This document shows, in pieces, positions 1 to 9,029 of a DNA stretch of 64,000 nt; position 1 is the stretch's first letter, and every line of letters begins with the position of its first letter. The stretch is from NCBI GenBank assembly GCA_002367105.1, contig DFCS01000044.1:372633-436632 (forward strand), read 5' to 3'. A program made the translations under genes and the position numbers. The notes under the pieces are model-generated. The model was not told the DNA's origin. It saw nothing but the letters and a program-made list of their open reading frames with translations, and searched no databases. This DNA comes from Hungatella sp. UBA3048 (GTDB lineage Bacteria; Bacillota; Clostridia; Lachnospirales; Lachnospiraceae).

Positions 1-861
1 CGTAGGTTCAATAACCAGGTAACCTCCTGATTTCAGCCATACCCTTTTACCTAAAGCTTCTTTCATCGTCTTTTCTATCCGGTAAAGCTTTCCTAAGGGA
101 AGCAAATGGTCTTCATACATTGTAAGTAGCCTCAGGTCTTCCGGCTGGCATTGGTTGAGATAATCTTTTATAGCCTCGTATATATCCGGTTCATCGGTAA
201 TCACTGCTTCCAGGGAAGATTTAAGGCTGTCCCTTAAGCCGGTCAAGTAGGAAGGGGCTGAGCTGTACAGAAGGCTGTAGCAGGTTCTGTGCTTTGCATT
301 GTCCAGCATTTCTTTAAAAGAATCCATTAACTGGATCAGTTCCGATTCCAGTTCCTCTTTTGGAACCTTATAGGCATTGGTGCGGACAATCATACCAAAG
401 TCCTCAGCCTTTCTGGATTCCAGATAGGACTTCATCTCCTGTTTCCATGCCTGATCCGTGATTTTTGTTGAAAAACCAATCTGTTTCTTTCCGGAGGTCA
501 GTACAAAATAGCGGCCGGTAACATTTAAGTTTCCAGTAAGAACCGGAGCCTTTGTCTTCACCGCATCCCGTTCTACCTGGACGATAATTTCATCGCCCTG
601 GCGGAGCTTTCCATTATAAGGCCGCTGGTCCACAAAGAGGATATCGGCGTCAGACAGATTTAAATATCCCATCTGTCCCCCTCCAATATCTACAAAAGCC
701 GCATTGATATTTTTAACAATATGATTTACTTTTCCTATATAGATATTGCCCAAAACGGACTGGTTTTCCTCCGGTTCAAGGTTAACCTGAACCGCATCTT
801 TTCCTGACTGGAGAAGAGTGATGACCGAGCCGTTCCATCTTGTTATGATCAACTTATTCAA
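1..861 (-). CDS. Ribonuclease E/G family protein, N-terminal part (cut by window edge)
   Basis: Only the first 287 codons are present; the rest lies beyond base 1. RNase E/G enzymes are single-strand-specific endoribonucleases of mRNA and rRNA processing. An S1-type RNA-binding fold is readable at about residues 35-105, with NIYIGKVNHIV followed by AAFVDIGGGQMGYL, and the following region matches the family. The start is a TTG at 859-861: it has AGGAGA five bases upstream and overlaps the end of the DUF2344 gene by 8 bases, so the two are translationally linked. The order radical SAM - DUF2344 - RNase E/G is a common Clostridia arrangement. The catalytic Asp residues and zinc-link Cys fall outside the window, so E versus G type cannot be decided. 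Confidence 0.88.
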   Translation of the reverse strand, partial: MNKLIITRWNGSVITLLQSGKDAVQVNLEPEENQSVLGNIYIGKVNHIVKNINAAFVDIGGGQMGYLNLSDADILFVDQRPYNGKLRQGDEIIVQVERDAVKTKAPVLTGNLNVTGRYFVLTSGKKQIGFSTKITDQAWKQEMKSYLESRKAEDFGMIVRTNAYKVPKEELESELIQLMDSFKEMLDNAKHRTCYSLLYSSAPSYLTGLRDSLKSSLEAVITDEPDIYEAIKDYLNQCQPEDLRLLTMYEDHLLPLGKLYRIEKTMKEALGKRVWLKSGGYLVIEPT

Positions 862-1564
862 GGGATTCTCCTATAAGCCCCAAAGGCACAAGCATTCTAT
901 GTTCCTCATCGCCCTTATCGCCGTAAACCTCTTCTCTCTGAATCTGGAAGGCAAACTCAGGGCAGGTCTGACCAAGCCACTGATAATAAGCTTCCATCAC
1001 CAGCTCTGGCTTTAAATTATCTGCGCTACCGGCAGATATCTTCATGAAGATCGTCTCTCCATGAACCGAAAGTTCATAGATAAAAGCTTTTAAGTCTATT
1101 TCTCTTTCGCCCTTTTTGGTTTTTTTGGTGATAAGGATATGATCCTGTCCCATAAAATCCGAAAGGCCGTTTAGAAATGCCTCCAAATCATTTGGCTGCT
1201 TTCCTTCCCGGAACGTCAGCGTATAGTCTGCGGCAGCTACAAGAGACATGGCATTTTTCGCCCGTTCATCAAGGATATGGCATTCCATGATCTGGATTCC
1301 TTCTGCCATTACTTCATTTAACCGGCTTACCATGGTCTTGCAATCCTCCATGGAATTCACTTCAATATCCATGTATTCTCCATTGCTGGTAAGCCCCACT
1401 CCTAAAGGTGCTGCAAAAGACATGATCTGATGAGGGCTGAAGCCTTCGCTGTATTTGATATCAATCCCGGCCCTTCTCATTGCCTTCTGAAAATAACGCA
1501 TTACATCCAGGTGGCCTACGAATTTGACCGGGCCTTGCTTGGAAAATTTAATTCTCAGTTTCAT
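854..1564 (-). CDS. DUF2344 (TIGR03936) family radical-SAM-linked protein
   Basis: 236 residues. The N-terminus (MKLRIKFSKQGPVKFVGHLD) and the region YSEGFSPHQIMSFAAPLGVG are hallmarks of DUF2344, a family of unknown activity that always sits beside or is fused to the B12-type radical SAM protein encoded just upstream. Overlaps of 17 bases with that gene and 8 bases with the RNase E/G gene show a tightly coupled operon. The fixed partnership suggests a joint role in RNA or ribosome modification, but this is inference; no catalytic motif is visible. Confidence 0.88.
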   Translation of the reverse strand: MKLRIKFSKQGPVKFVGHLDVMRYFQKAMRRAGIDIKYSEGFSPHQIMSFAAPLGVGLTSNGEYMDIEVNSMEDCKTMVSRLNEVMAEGIQIMECHILDERAKNAMSLVAAADYTLTFREGKQPNDLEAFLNGLSDFMGQDHILITKKTKKGEREIDLKAFIYELSVHGETIFMKISAGSADNLKPELVMEAYYQWLGQTCPEFAFQIQREEVYGDKGDEEHRMLVPLGLIGESLE

Positions 1565-3413
1565 AGCAGACTCCTCCCTTGAAATTCATAGCCCCACAGC
1601 CGGAACATTTCTCCCTGCAGTTGGGGGTGACTTTCGAATTGATGGCATTCTGCCATTCTCTCTTTAAAAATTCTTTTGATACGCCTGCATCAATAAAGTC
1701 CCAGGGGAACACTTCCTCTAAATCCCTTTCCCTGACCGTATAGAAATCCGCATCAAGGCCGCAGGTTTCAAAAGCCTTCATCCAGATATCATTTTTAAAA
1801 TGCTCGGACCAGGAATCATACAAGGCGCCGTTTTTATAAACCTCTTCTATCAGGGAAGAGACTTTTCTGTCACCGCGTGCCAAAACACCTTCCAGAACCG
1901 TCAAGTCAGCTTCATGATAATTGTATTTTAAGCTCTTTTGATTCAGCATCTTCTTAAATTTATCTTTAACGATATAAGCTCTTTCCAAAAATTCTTCTTT
2001 TGTGCACATCCTCGCCCACTGGAACGGGGTAAATGGCTTTGGAACAAAGAAGGAAGAACTTGCTACTACCTGGACCTTTCCGTTTCTCTGATCCTTTGGA
2101 ATATCATAGTAGACTTCCGCCACCTTTTCTGACAGTTCTGCAATCCCTTCCATATCCTCTACGGTTTCTGTAGGAAGTCCCAGCATAAAGTAAAGCTTTA
2201 CCCGGTTCCAGCCGCCCTGAAAGGCTTCTCCTGCTCCTTTTAAGATGATCTCTTCTGACAGTCCTTTGTTAATTACGTCACGAAGTCTTTGGGAACCAGC
2301 CTCAGGTGCAAAGGTCAGGCTGCTCTTTCTGATATCCTGGACCTTGCTCATAACATCAAGGGAAAAAGCATCAATCCGAAGGGAAGGCAGGGAAATATTG
2401 ACTCCCTTATCCTTAAATTCATCAATCAGGAAATTCACAATTCCCTCTAAATGGCTGTAATCACTGGAGCTTAAAGAGCTTAGGGAGATTTCTTCATGTC
2501 CGGTACTCTTTAAAAGCTTGCTGGCGTAGTCTTTTAAATATTCCAGACTGTGTTCCCTTAGTGGGCGGTAAACATTACCGGCCTGACAGAACCGGCAGCC
2601 TCTGATGCAGCCTCTCATTACCTCTAAGACCACCCGGTCCTGAGTTATCTTAATAAAAGGAACCACTGGCTTTTCAATGTAATAAGCCTCATCCATAGTA
2701 ACAACCAGCTGCTTCGTTACCTTTTCCTTTGCATGGGGATTGTTGGGCTTCATGCTCTCGATGGTTCCGTCCTCATGATAGGATACATCATAAAAAGCCG
2801 GTACATAGATACCATCAATCTCTGAAGCCATCTCCAGAAATTTCCGGCGGCTTCCACCGTTCTTCTTATTTTCCTTATAACGGTCCATAAGCTCAAAATA
2901 AACGGTTTCTCCTTCGCCGATGTAGAACATGTCAAAGAATTCCGCCAAAGGCTCAGGATTGTAGGCACACGGGCCTCCGCCAATGATAATGGGATCTTCT
3001 TCTGACCGGTCCTCCCAGTGAAGGGGGATTTGTCCCAAATCAAGAACCTGGAGGATGTTTGTATAACACATTTCATATTGAAGAGTAATTCCAATAAAAT
3101 CAAATTCCTTAATAGGATCCTGTGATTCCAAAGCAAAAAGAGGAATATGCTGCTCCCTCATAATCTGATCTAAATCCGTCCAGGGGGAAAAAATGCGCTC
3201 ACAGTAAATATCCTCTCTACGGTTAAACATATCATATAAAATCTGCATTCCCAAGTGGGACATCCCAATCTCATAAACATCCGGGAAACACATGGCAAAG
3301 CGGATGTCTATGGCAGACAGGTCTTTTTTTACCATATTTACCTCGCCGCCGATATAGCGGGCCGGTTTTTCAATTCTTAATAAAATCTCATCGCTTAATG
3401 CTAGTTTTCTCAT
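1548..3413 (-). CDS. B12-binding-domain radical SAM protein (TIGR03960 family)
   Basis: About 621 residues. The radical SAM cluster motif CIRGCRFC (Cys near 269, 273 and 276) would hold the 4Fe-4S cluster that cleaves S-adenosylmethionine. The part before it, with FPDVYEIGMSHLG and IIIGGGPCAYNPEPL, is the degenerate cobalamin-binding-like domain of this family. A Cys-rich tail (CREKCSGCG) may bind a second metal site. Two in-frame ATGs compete; the second (3411-3413, MRKLALSD) is chosen because AAGGA lies at good spacing before it, while the first almost touches that motif. The substrate is unknown for the family. It is the first gene of the operon with DUF2344 and RNase E/G, behind a clear promoter. 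Confidence 0.88.
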   Translation of the reverse strand: MRKLALSDEILLRIEKPARYIGGEVNMVKKDLSAIDIRFAMCFPDVYEIGMSHLGMQILYDMFNRREDIYCERIFSPWTDLDQIMREQHIPLFALESQDPIKEFDFIGITLQYEMCYTNILQVLDLGQIPLHWEDRSEEDPIIIGGGPCAYNPEPLAEFFDMFYIGEGETVYFELMDRYKENKKNGGSRRKFLEMASEIDGIYVPAFYDVSYHEDGTIESMKPNNPHAKEKVTKQLVVTMDEAYYIEKPVVPFIKITQDRVVLEVMRGCIRGCRFCQAGNVYRPLREHSLEYLKDYASKLLKSTGHEEISLSSLSSSDYSHLEGIVNFLIDEFKDKGVNISLPSLRIDAFSLDVMSKVQDIRKSSLTFAPEAGSQRLRDVINKGLSEEIILKGAGEAFQGGWNRVKLYFMLGLPTETVEDMEGIAELSEKVAEVYYDIPKDQRNGKVQVVASSSFFVPKPFTPFQWARMCTKEEFLERAYIVKDKFKKMLNQKSLKYNYHEADLTVLEGVLARGDRKVSSLIEEVYKNGALYDSWSEHFKNDIWMKAFETCGLDADFYTVRERDLEEVFPWDFIDAGVSKEFLKREWQNAINSKVTPNCREKCSGCGAMNFKGGVCYETEN

Positions 3414-3553
3414 GGTCATTCCTTTTTTATTTGCAGTTTATGCATCTATTTAGTAGATCTCTGTTGTAAAGCTGTCAATGAAAACCAGCGGTTGCCTGAC
3501 ATTGCGGCCGCTTTGTTTTCCCCGACAAACCATTCTTAATGATACTTTGCATA

Positions 3554-3582
3554 ATTATAGGATACTTTTGGTGATTAATCAA
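3554..3582 (-). promoter_or_regulatory. Sigma-A promoter of the radical SAM - DUF2344 - RNase E/G operon
   Basis: On the minus strand TTGATT (3577-3582) is followed after exactly 17 bases by TATAAT (3554-3559). Transcription would begin near 3547, leaving a leader of about 130 bases before the start codon. No riboswitch fold was recognised in that leader. Confidence 0.72.
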
Positions 3583-3666
3583 CTCCAAAATTACCTGTGG
3601 GAATCCGGGCACGGAAAAACCCATAGAACACAGAAAGAGGCAGCGATCCATGGGGCTCTTTATTAT

Positions 3667-4365
3667 TCATTCGGATAATTGCAATCCGCTTTGTCCTTTC
3701 TTTTCTATTCCAACGGTTATCCAGGATACCAATAGCAGCACACAAGCCATCCAAATCGCCTTTTCTCCCAACTGGAAGGATAGCCAGCCCCCTGTAAGAG
3801 CTCCGGTGAAAAAGGACAACAGGATTCCCGAGTAATGATATGCTCTTTTCCGGCATTCTCTGTCCTTTCTGACAAAACCTTCGTAATACATTTCCGCACA
3901 GGAACGCATATTTCCCGTACAAAAAACCGGCGCATAGGCGGCATTCCCTCCAAAGTTTCGGAAGGTGCAAAATTGCACCGCAGCGGCAAATGATACCGCC
4001 GTATTGGCAAACAGGTGCGGCTGGGTGTGGGGAATGAAGCCGACTAAAAACAATACGGCAATTTCCAGAAATAAAATACCCGATATCCAATGGGTGTGTT
4101 TTTCTTTATAAATTTTATAAAAAATATGTCTTGCAAGAAAAACCCCCAGCCAGAATGCTCCGATGGGTACAAATGCCTGTCCCATGCCTTTATAGTCCTT
4201 TGAGAGGAAACGAATTGCAGCCAGCACGAAATTCCCTGTCTGGCCGGTGGCAAATACATTGCCTCTGTCAACATAAGAATACGCATCCATTAATCCGCCA
4301 ATTGCAGCTAAAAGCATGTGAAATCCGATGTGGTCAGTAAACTTTTTATTTGATTCATTTCCCAT
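3667..4365 (-). CDS. YoaK family (DUF1275) membrane protein
   Basis: 232 residues, about six predicted membrane segments. The start of the fold, with GGLMDAYSYVDRG and FATGQTGNFVL, is characteristic of DUF1275/YoaK, a small-molecule transporter-like family of unknown substrate. The ATG at 4365 has AGGAGA about ten bases upstream. It stands alone: its own promoter lies upstream, and the hairpin terminator of the preceding dhaL operon separates it from that operon. The C-terminal helix ends in a charged tail (GIEKKGQSGLQLSE), as usual for cytoplasmic termini. Confidence 0.85.
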   Translation of the reverse strand: MGNESNKKFTDHIGFHMLLAAIGGLMDAYSYVDRGNVFATGQTGNFVLAAIRFLSKDYKGMGQAFVPIGAFWLGVFLARHIFYKIYKEKHTHWISGILFLEIAVLFLVGFIPHTQPHLFANTAVSFAAAVQFCTFRNFGGNAAYAPVFCTGNMRSCAEMYYEGFVRKDRECRKRAYHYSGILLSFFTGALTGGWLSFQLGEKAIWMACVLLLVSWITVGIEKKGQSGLQLSE

Positions 4366-4408
4366 ATGCCAATATCTCCTTACTTCCTAATGCCCATGGC
4401 CTCCTAAT

Positions 4409-4437
4409 ATTATAATACATTCCTTCAGCAAGTACAA
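4409..4437 (-). promoter_or_regulatory. Sigma-A promoter of the YoaK gene
   Basis: Minus strand TTGTAC (4432-4437), a 17-base spacer and a perfect TATAAT (4409-4414), about 45 bases before the yoaK start. It lies inside a 63-codon open frame (4355-4546), which argues against that frame being a gene. Confidence 0.72.
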
Positions 4438-4505
4438 GGGTAGTTGTGGCCAATGAGCTGAATACCGTTAATCCAAACGAAGCCCGAATCGCAGCCTCCA
4501 TGCTT

Positions 4506-4540
4506 AAAAGCGTGAAACTGACAATGCCAGTTTCACGCTT
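4506..4540 (-). terminator. Rho-independent terminator after dhaL
   Basis: A perfect 13-base inverted repeat (4508-4520 with 4528-4540) around a 7-base loop, followed on the minus strand by TTTT. It follows the end of dhaL and closes the PTS-aldolase-DhaKL operon. Confidence 0.82.
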
Positions 4541-4573
4541 CCACATTAATATTCCCCTGATAATAATATACTT

Positions 4574-5194
4574 TTACTTAGCCCCATAATAACCGGAAAT
4601 CCCCTTAAATATCAATTTTCCAACAACCGAACCGCCGTCTAAAATGCCTATACTACGATCTGCCGAATAAGCGGCACGTCCATGGACTGCCCGCATCTGC
4701 CGTGTGGCTTCTGAACCCTGCCCTGCTGCCTTCTCCGCTTCAATTACTGCCATATCAGGATCAGATGCATATGTTACCAGGGCCTCTGCTCCCGGATAAA
4801 GGGAATCAAGAATGGTCTTCTCTCCCACCTTTGACTCAGCCTTTCCCATGATGTTTTCCACTGCCGCAAGCAACGCCCCTGCAGCCTCTTCAAAGCTCGC
4901 CTCTTCTTTTCCTTTTAACGCCTTTGCCAGACCCATAAAGCCAAAAGAAGTGATCGTTCCCAGGGAAGATGGGGCAGAGGCATTGAACACCTTGCCGCAT
5001 GCCATGAAAAGCTTCCCAAGATCCTTTTCTTCCGCAGTTTTTAAAAAATCCACTACAGCCCGGTAGCCGTCATCCATGGAAATTCCTAAGTCCCCATCCC
5101 CGTTTACCTGATCCAGTTCCACCAGATAATCCCGGTTTGCAGACATTTCCTTGCTGATCGCTTCCAGGATTTTCTTTACTGTTTCCCGATTCAT
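4574..5194 (-). CDS. dhaL: Dihydroxyacetone kinase-type subunit DhaL
   Basis: 206 residues, the usual DhaL length. DhaL is the nucleotide-binding subunit that passes a phosphoryl group to the substrate held by DhaK. The Asp-rich magnesium-nucleotide motif NGDGDLGISM is at residues 31-40, with ASAPSSLGTITSFG for the phosphate loop and HGRAAYSADRSIG near the end, which differs from the usual GRASYLGERS motif. It lies 13 bases after dhaK and is the last gene of the operon. In the PTS-dependent enzyme a DhaM protein recharges bound ADP; no dhaM is present here, so the donor could be ATP. The substrate may be dihydroxyacetone or a related ketone. Confidence 0.87.
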   Translation of the reverse strand: MNRETVKKILEAISKEMSANRDYLVELDQVNGDGDLGISMDDGYRAVVDFLKTAEEKDLGKLFMACGKVFNASAPSSLGTITSFGFMGLAKALKGKEEASFEEAAGALLAAVENIMGKAESKVGEKTILDSLYPGAEALVTYASDPDMAVIEAEKAAGQGSEATRQMRAVHGRAAYSADRSIGILDGGSVVGKLIFKGISGYYGAK

Positions 5195-5207
5195 GCCATA
5201 TACCTCC

Positions 5208-6215
5208 CTATTTATTAGAATTGGTATAGAACGGAGATTCTGCCGGAGCCTGAAGCAATTCTTTTAATTCCTGATCCAGTTTAAATATCGTAACAGAAAG
5301 ACCGGCCATTTCCATGGAAGTTGCATATTCTCCTATGTGGGGCATTACAATGCTGACTCCTGAACGGGAAAGGATCTGATGCACTTTTCTGTACACAATC
5401 AGCTGTTCCTCCAAGGGGGTTCCTCCAAGTCCATTGACCATAACGGACACTTCATCCCCATCTTTTAAAGGCATATCTTTTATTATCGTATTCACCAGTG
5501 TTTCCGCTATCTCGTCAGCGGTCATCATTTTCCTTACCTCAATACCTGCTTCACCATGAATCCCCATTCCAATTTCGATCTCATCCTCAGCTATTACAAA
5601 GGTCGGTTTTCCCGCCTTGGGAACGATGCAGGGAGACAGGGCAACACCCATAGAACGGATGTTGTTTAAGGCTTTGGTGGTCACAGCCGCCACTTCTTCC
5701 AGATTCATCATGTTTTGAGCAGCCGCTCCGGCTATTTTAAAAGCATATACCATGCCTGCAACACCCCGGCGCTTCTCTGCATTTTCTTTAGAAGAGCTGG
5801 CAACATCATCCTTTACAAGCACTGCTTTTGTTTTAATATCATCAAATTCCACTTCCTCACAAGCCATGTTGAAATTAAAGCGGTCGCCGTTGTAGTTTCC
5901 GTATAAACACAGCACACCATTCCCCCTGTCACAGGCGCGGATCATGTCAGCCATCTTAGCAGCTGCCGGAGAGGCAAAGACTTCTCCTACTGCACAGCCG
6001 TCCAGCAGCCCTTTCCCAACATATCCTAAAAATACCGGAAGATGGCCGCTTCCACCTGCTGTTACTACACCGACCTTTCCCTCCATGGCGGGATAATCGG
6101 AAACCAGCACCTGATAATCATTATGTAACAGCTTCACCTTATCACCGTATGCGCAGATAATGCCTTCCATGGTATCCTGCACGAACGTGTCCGCACTATT
6201 GATAATCTTTTTCAT
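5208..6215 (-). CDS. dhaK: Dihydroxyacetone kinase-type subunit DhaK
   Basis: 335 residues, full length. DhaK binds the ketone covalently: the histidine in GMGIHGEAG (about His220) matches the E. coli His218 that forms the hemiaminal, and Asp111 in NYNGDRFNF matches the catalytic Asp109. The substrate-side motif is GGSGHLPVFLG (about residue 54) where the standard enzyme has GGSGHEPA, so the pocket is altered and the substrate may not be plain dihydroxyacetone. It follows the aldolase after a 64-base gap that holds an 11-bp hairpin, and precedes dhaL. Its RBS is AAAGAAAGGG about ten bases upstream of the ATG. Confidence 0.87.
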   Translation of the reverse strand: MKKIINSADTFVQDTMEGIICAYGDKVKLLHNDYQVLVSDYPAMEGKVGVVTAGGSGHLPVFLGYVGKGLLDGCAVGEVFASPAAAKMADMIRACDRGNGVLCLYGNYNGDRFNFNMACEEVEFDDIKTKAVLVKDDVASSSKENAEKRRGVAGMVYAFKIAGAAAQNMMNLEEVAAVTTKALNNIRSMGVALSPCIVPKAGKPTFVIAEDEIEIGMGIHGEAGIEVRKMMTADEIAETLVNTIIKDMPLKDGDEVSVMVNGLGGTPLEEQLIVYRKVHQILSRSGVSIVMPHIGEYATSMEMAGLSVTIFKLDQELKELLQAPAESPFYTNSNK

Positions 6216-6244
6216 ATAATCCCTTTCTTTCTATGGTCCAAGCA

Positions 6245-6275
6245 GAAATTTATCTAAGCTTCAAAGATAAATTTC
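6245..6275 (-). other. Intercistronic hairpin between the aldolase and dhaK
   Basis: Perfect 11-bp stem (6245-6255 with 6265-6275) around a 9-base loop, without a T-run on the minus strand. It is unlikely to terminate transcription; a role in mRNA stability or processing within the operon is an inference. Confidence 0.5.
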
Positions 6276-6279
6276 CTCC

Positions 6280-6951
6280 TTATCTTACATTGGGAAACGT
6301 AATCTCTTTCGGATATTCCCACCTTTGCAGCTCCTCCTGAGCAAAGCCATCCGGCTCTTTTCCTCCGCCTGCTGTCAATGCCAGATAATATAATTCGGCC
6401 AGTTCTTCAATATAAGCGGCCTTTAAAAATGCTTCGTAAACATCACGTTCATCCACTGCAACGGCTCCATGCTTTTCCAGTAAAAAGCAGTCTGCTTCCA
6501 GGCAGCTATCAATGACACTGTCCGCCAGTCCGGTGGTTCCCGGACGTCCATAGGGGGCAACAGGAACGCGGGCTTTTGTCAGGCCTAAGTTGGCCACTTC
6601 ATACACAACCGCCGGAATCGGCTTGTTTAGTAAGGCAAATGCAGTGGCATATGCAGAATGTGTATGAGCGATTGCCGCTGCTTTTGGTCTCTGCCGGTAG
6701 ATCATAAGATGCATCAGGGTTTCGCTGGTCGGTCTTAAGCCAGACAAGTTTTCAATAACCCTGGCCTCCAGATCCATAACTACCATATCCCTTGGAGTCA
6801 GCAAGTCCCGGTCTACGCTGGTTGGAGTAATGACCACATATCCGGTTTCCATATCCCTTGCGCTGAAATTTCCGGATTTGTGCTTGCATAAACCATCTCT
6901 CTGAGCACGTTTTGCTATATCACATACATCTTTTTTTAATGTTTCAAGCAT
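6280..6951 (-). CDS. Class II aldolase/adducin family protein
   Basis: 223 residues, close to L-fuculose-phosphate and L-ribulose-phosphate enzymes in size. Zinc ligands are readable: His96 and His98 in IAHTHSAYA and His161 in EKHGAV; Glu77 in PTSETLM is at the position of the FucA catalytic Glu. Such enzymes split or epimerise phosphorylated ketoses through an enediolate. It lies between the regulator and dhaK. In context it should cleave the sugar phosphate delivered by the PTS; if the phosphate is on the far end, the released fragment would be a free ketone that DhaKL could phosphorylate. The exact substrate cannot be read from the sequence. Confidence 0.85.
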   Translation of the reverse strand: MLETLKKDVCDIAKRAQRDGLCKHKSGNFSARDMETGYVVITPTSVDRDLLTPRDMVVMDLEARVIENLSGLRPTSETLMHLMIYRQRPKAAAIAHTHSAYATAFALLNKPIPAVVYEVANLGLTKARVPVAPYGRPGTTGLADSVIDSCLEADCFLLEKHGAVAVDERDVYEAFLKAAYIEELAELYYLALTAGGGKEPDGFAQEELQRWEYPKEITFPNVR

Positions 6952-6985
6952 TCTAATCTCCTCTTTTCCATTTCATTTTTACAGC

Positions 6986-9028
6986 CTATAGTAATTCCAA
7001 AATGTCATCTGCTGTTTTGGCTTCCTTCATGGAAGCCAGCTTTTTTTCATCCTCTAAAATATTGATCAACTGGTTTAACGCTGCCAAATGACTCTCATAA
7101 TCCGGAGTTGCCAGCACAAAAATCACCTTAACCTCCATATAATCATTCACCATTATGGTCTGGGGAAGCAAAAGCATGGATAATCCAACATCATATACCC
7201 CTGCATCGATTCCTGCATGAGCAATCATGACGTGTTCTGCAATTAGCATGATCTGCTGATTCTCGATAATATTAGAGATAATCGTTTCAACATATTGGTA
7301 TTTGATAATATTTTTATACAGCAGGGGAACTGCTGCAAATTCTATGGCTTCCTTCCAGCCCATGCGTTCCTTAATGATCCTGATATTGGATCTTGTCAGC
7401 AATTCCCTTAGTTCCGGTTTCCTTTTCTCTATGGTTTCTCCTGCTCTCCTGTCAGACTGTACCATGTACGAGTCAATTTCCATTCTCAGCTTCTGAAATA
7501 CACTTTCGTTTGTATGCTTTTTAATGATTTGAAGGATTGTCTCTACCTGGGGAAAGATCTCCCCTGAACTTTTCAGGCTGTCAAATACATTTTTACGAAG
7601 TTTCCTTCTTCTTTCCTTGTCCAGCAAAGGTTCGATTACAAACTGTTTTTTTGATGTCTTTAAGGACGTTGTCGTAAATACCAGGTCAAAGTCTTCCTCG
7701 TACTGATAGAATTGGCGTGCCGACATATAGTTCAGAAAATCGATCTCCGGAAAGGTATGCTTTAATGAGGTCAGAAGAAAGTGAGATACGGTAATGCCGT
7801 TCTGGCATACCACCACCGCCCTTGGGCGTCTGTCTGTTTTCTCTTCCTCATCTTCGCTGCTGGTCTGGGCAATAAAGATCAGGGTAATGTAAACCAGTTC
7901 ACTTTCCGGAAAAGACATTCCGATTATTTTTTCCAAAGGCGTCACAGACTTTTTCACCATGTCATGTACTTCCTGATAAGCAGGAAGTACGTATTCAGAA
8001 ATATCAGGGCCGATGTGAAAATTATATCTGATGCGGTACAGGGCAGGCAGGCTGTGGTTCATGAGCAAATGTAAGGTATTCTCTTTATTTTCAAAACAAA
8101 TGCAGGCGATCCGTTCAAAATTACGGATGGTTTCCTCCACTGCCTTAAAAACCTCTTCCTGCCCTGCAACAGCCTCCAAATGGGTGTTGATCTTCATGCT
8201 CTGGATATGAGCGGTAAAATACATGGTTTCCTGAATGCTGTTTACGCCCTCTTCAGACAGGCAGGATTTGATCACCATATATTCCTTTGTTCCTGCCACA
8301 TGACGGAAGGTTTCCGGAACCGTATCCAAAGCCATACCGTCCCGGATCCGTCTCAGCACCAGGGTGAAAAAACACCGGTTCACTTCGATCATTTCATCCG
8401 TAAAACGGGTTTTCAATTCCCCTTCAATGGTTTCCGTCATATTCCGCATATGCTCCATCTGCTTTAGAGTAATGGTTCCGATCCGAAAAACCACTGCCTG
8501 CTGCCCCCGTCCTGACAAAATATTCCGCAGTACCAGGAACAACCGCTGCCTCAAATCATATTCAAGACCTTCCAGCTGGTACCCCTTTTCCCTGCTGTAT
8601 GTCAGCTGAATGCTTGAATCAGGCAGCTCATCCTTTAAGCGCTTTAAATCTGATAACACCGTATTTTTACTGGCCTTTAACTCCGTTATGAAATGCTGCA
8701 GGGATAGTTCCTGCTGTTTTGTAAGCAGCATCAGCTGAATAATATCTCCCCGCTCTTCCTTAGAAAGCCAGACATCCCGATTCTCCTGTTCCAGCTGCAT
8801 GAAATCCAGTTGTTCTATGACCTCATTCGGGATGAGAATCCTCCCGTTATTCACTCGTTCCAGTACCGGCAGCTGCTGTTCCTCCAGATATTCATTAATT
8901 CTAGTAATCCCATACTCCAGCTGCTTTCTTGACAGATGTAATTTTGCCTCCAGAGCCTTTCCCGTAACAGATGCACTATGATTTATAATTTCTTTCAAAA
9001 TCAAGCAATTCCGTTGGCCGATTTTCAT
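6986..9028 (-). CDS. PRD-containing transcriptional regulator with PTS IIB- and IIA-like domains (MtlR/BglG type)
   Basis: 680 residues. Order: N-terminal winged helix-turn-helix domains (about 1-150), two PTS regulation domains (about 180-400), a GatB-like IIB domain with its Cys in VVVCQNGITVS (about 405-495), and a C-terminal IIA-type domain with the phospho-His in IAHAGIDAG (about 535-680). Phosphorylation of the PRD His residues and of the IIB/IIA domains by the PTS tells the protein whether substrate is being imported. It is usually an activator of its own PTS operon. The start is one base from the end of the IIC gene upstream, so it is co-transcribed with the transporter. Confidence 0.88.
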   Translation of the reverse strand: MKIGQRNCLILKEIINHSASVTGKALEAKLHLSRKQLEYGITRINEYLEEQQLPVLERVNNGRILIPNEVIEQLDFMQLEQENRDVWLSKEERGDIIQLMLLTKQQELSLQHFITELKASKNTVLSDLKRLKDELPDSSIQLTYSREKGYQLEGLEYDLRQRLFLVLRNILSGRGQQAVVFRIGTITLKQMEHMRNMTETIEGELKTRFTDEMIEVNRCFFTLVLRRIRDGMALDTVPETFRHVAGTKEYMVIKSCLSEEGVNSIQETMYFTAHIQSMKINTHLEAVAGQEEVFKAVEETIRNFERIACICFENKENTLHLLMNHSLPALYRIRYNFHIGPDISEYVLPAYQEVHDMVKKSVTPLEKIIGMSFPESELVYITLIFIAQTSSEDEEEKTDRRPRAVVVCQNGITVSHFLLTSLKHTFPEIDFLNYMSARQFYQYEEDFDLVFTTTSLKTSKKQFVIEPLLDKERRRKLRKNVFDSLKSSGEIFPQVETILQIIKKHTNESVFQKLRMEIDSYMVQSDRRAGETIEKRKPELRELLTRSNIRIIKERMGWKEAIEFAAVPLLYKNIIKYQYVETIISNIIENQQIMLIAEHVMIAHAGIDAGVYDVGLSMLLLPQTIMVNDYMEVKVIFVLATPDYESHLAALNQLINILEDEKKLASMKEAKTADDILELL

Positions 9029-9029
9029 G

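Noticed and set aside
4355..4546. 63-codon minus-strand frame before the YoaK gene
   Set aside because: It contains the yoaK promoter and the terminator of the previous operon and has no fitting ribosome site.
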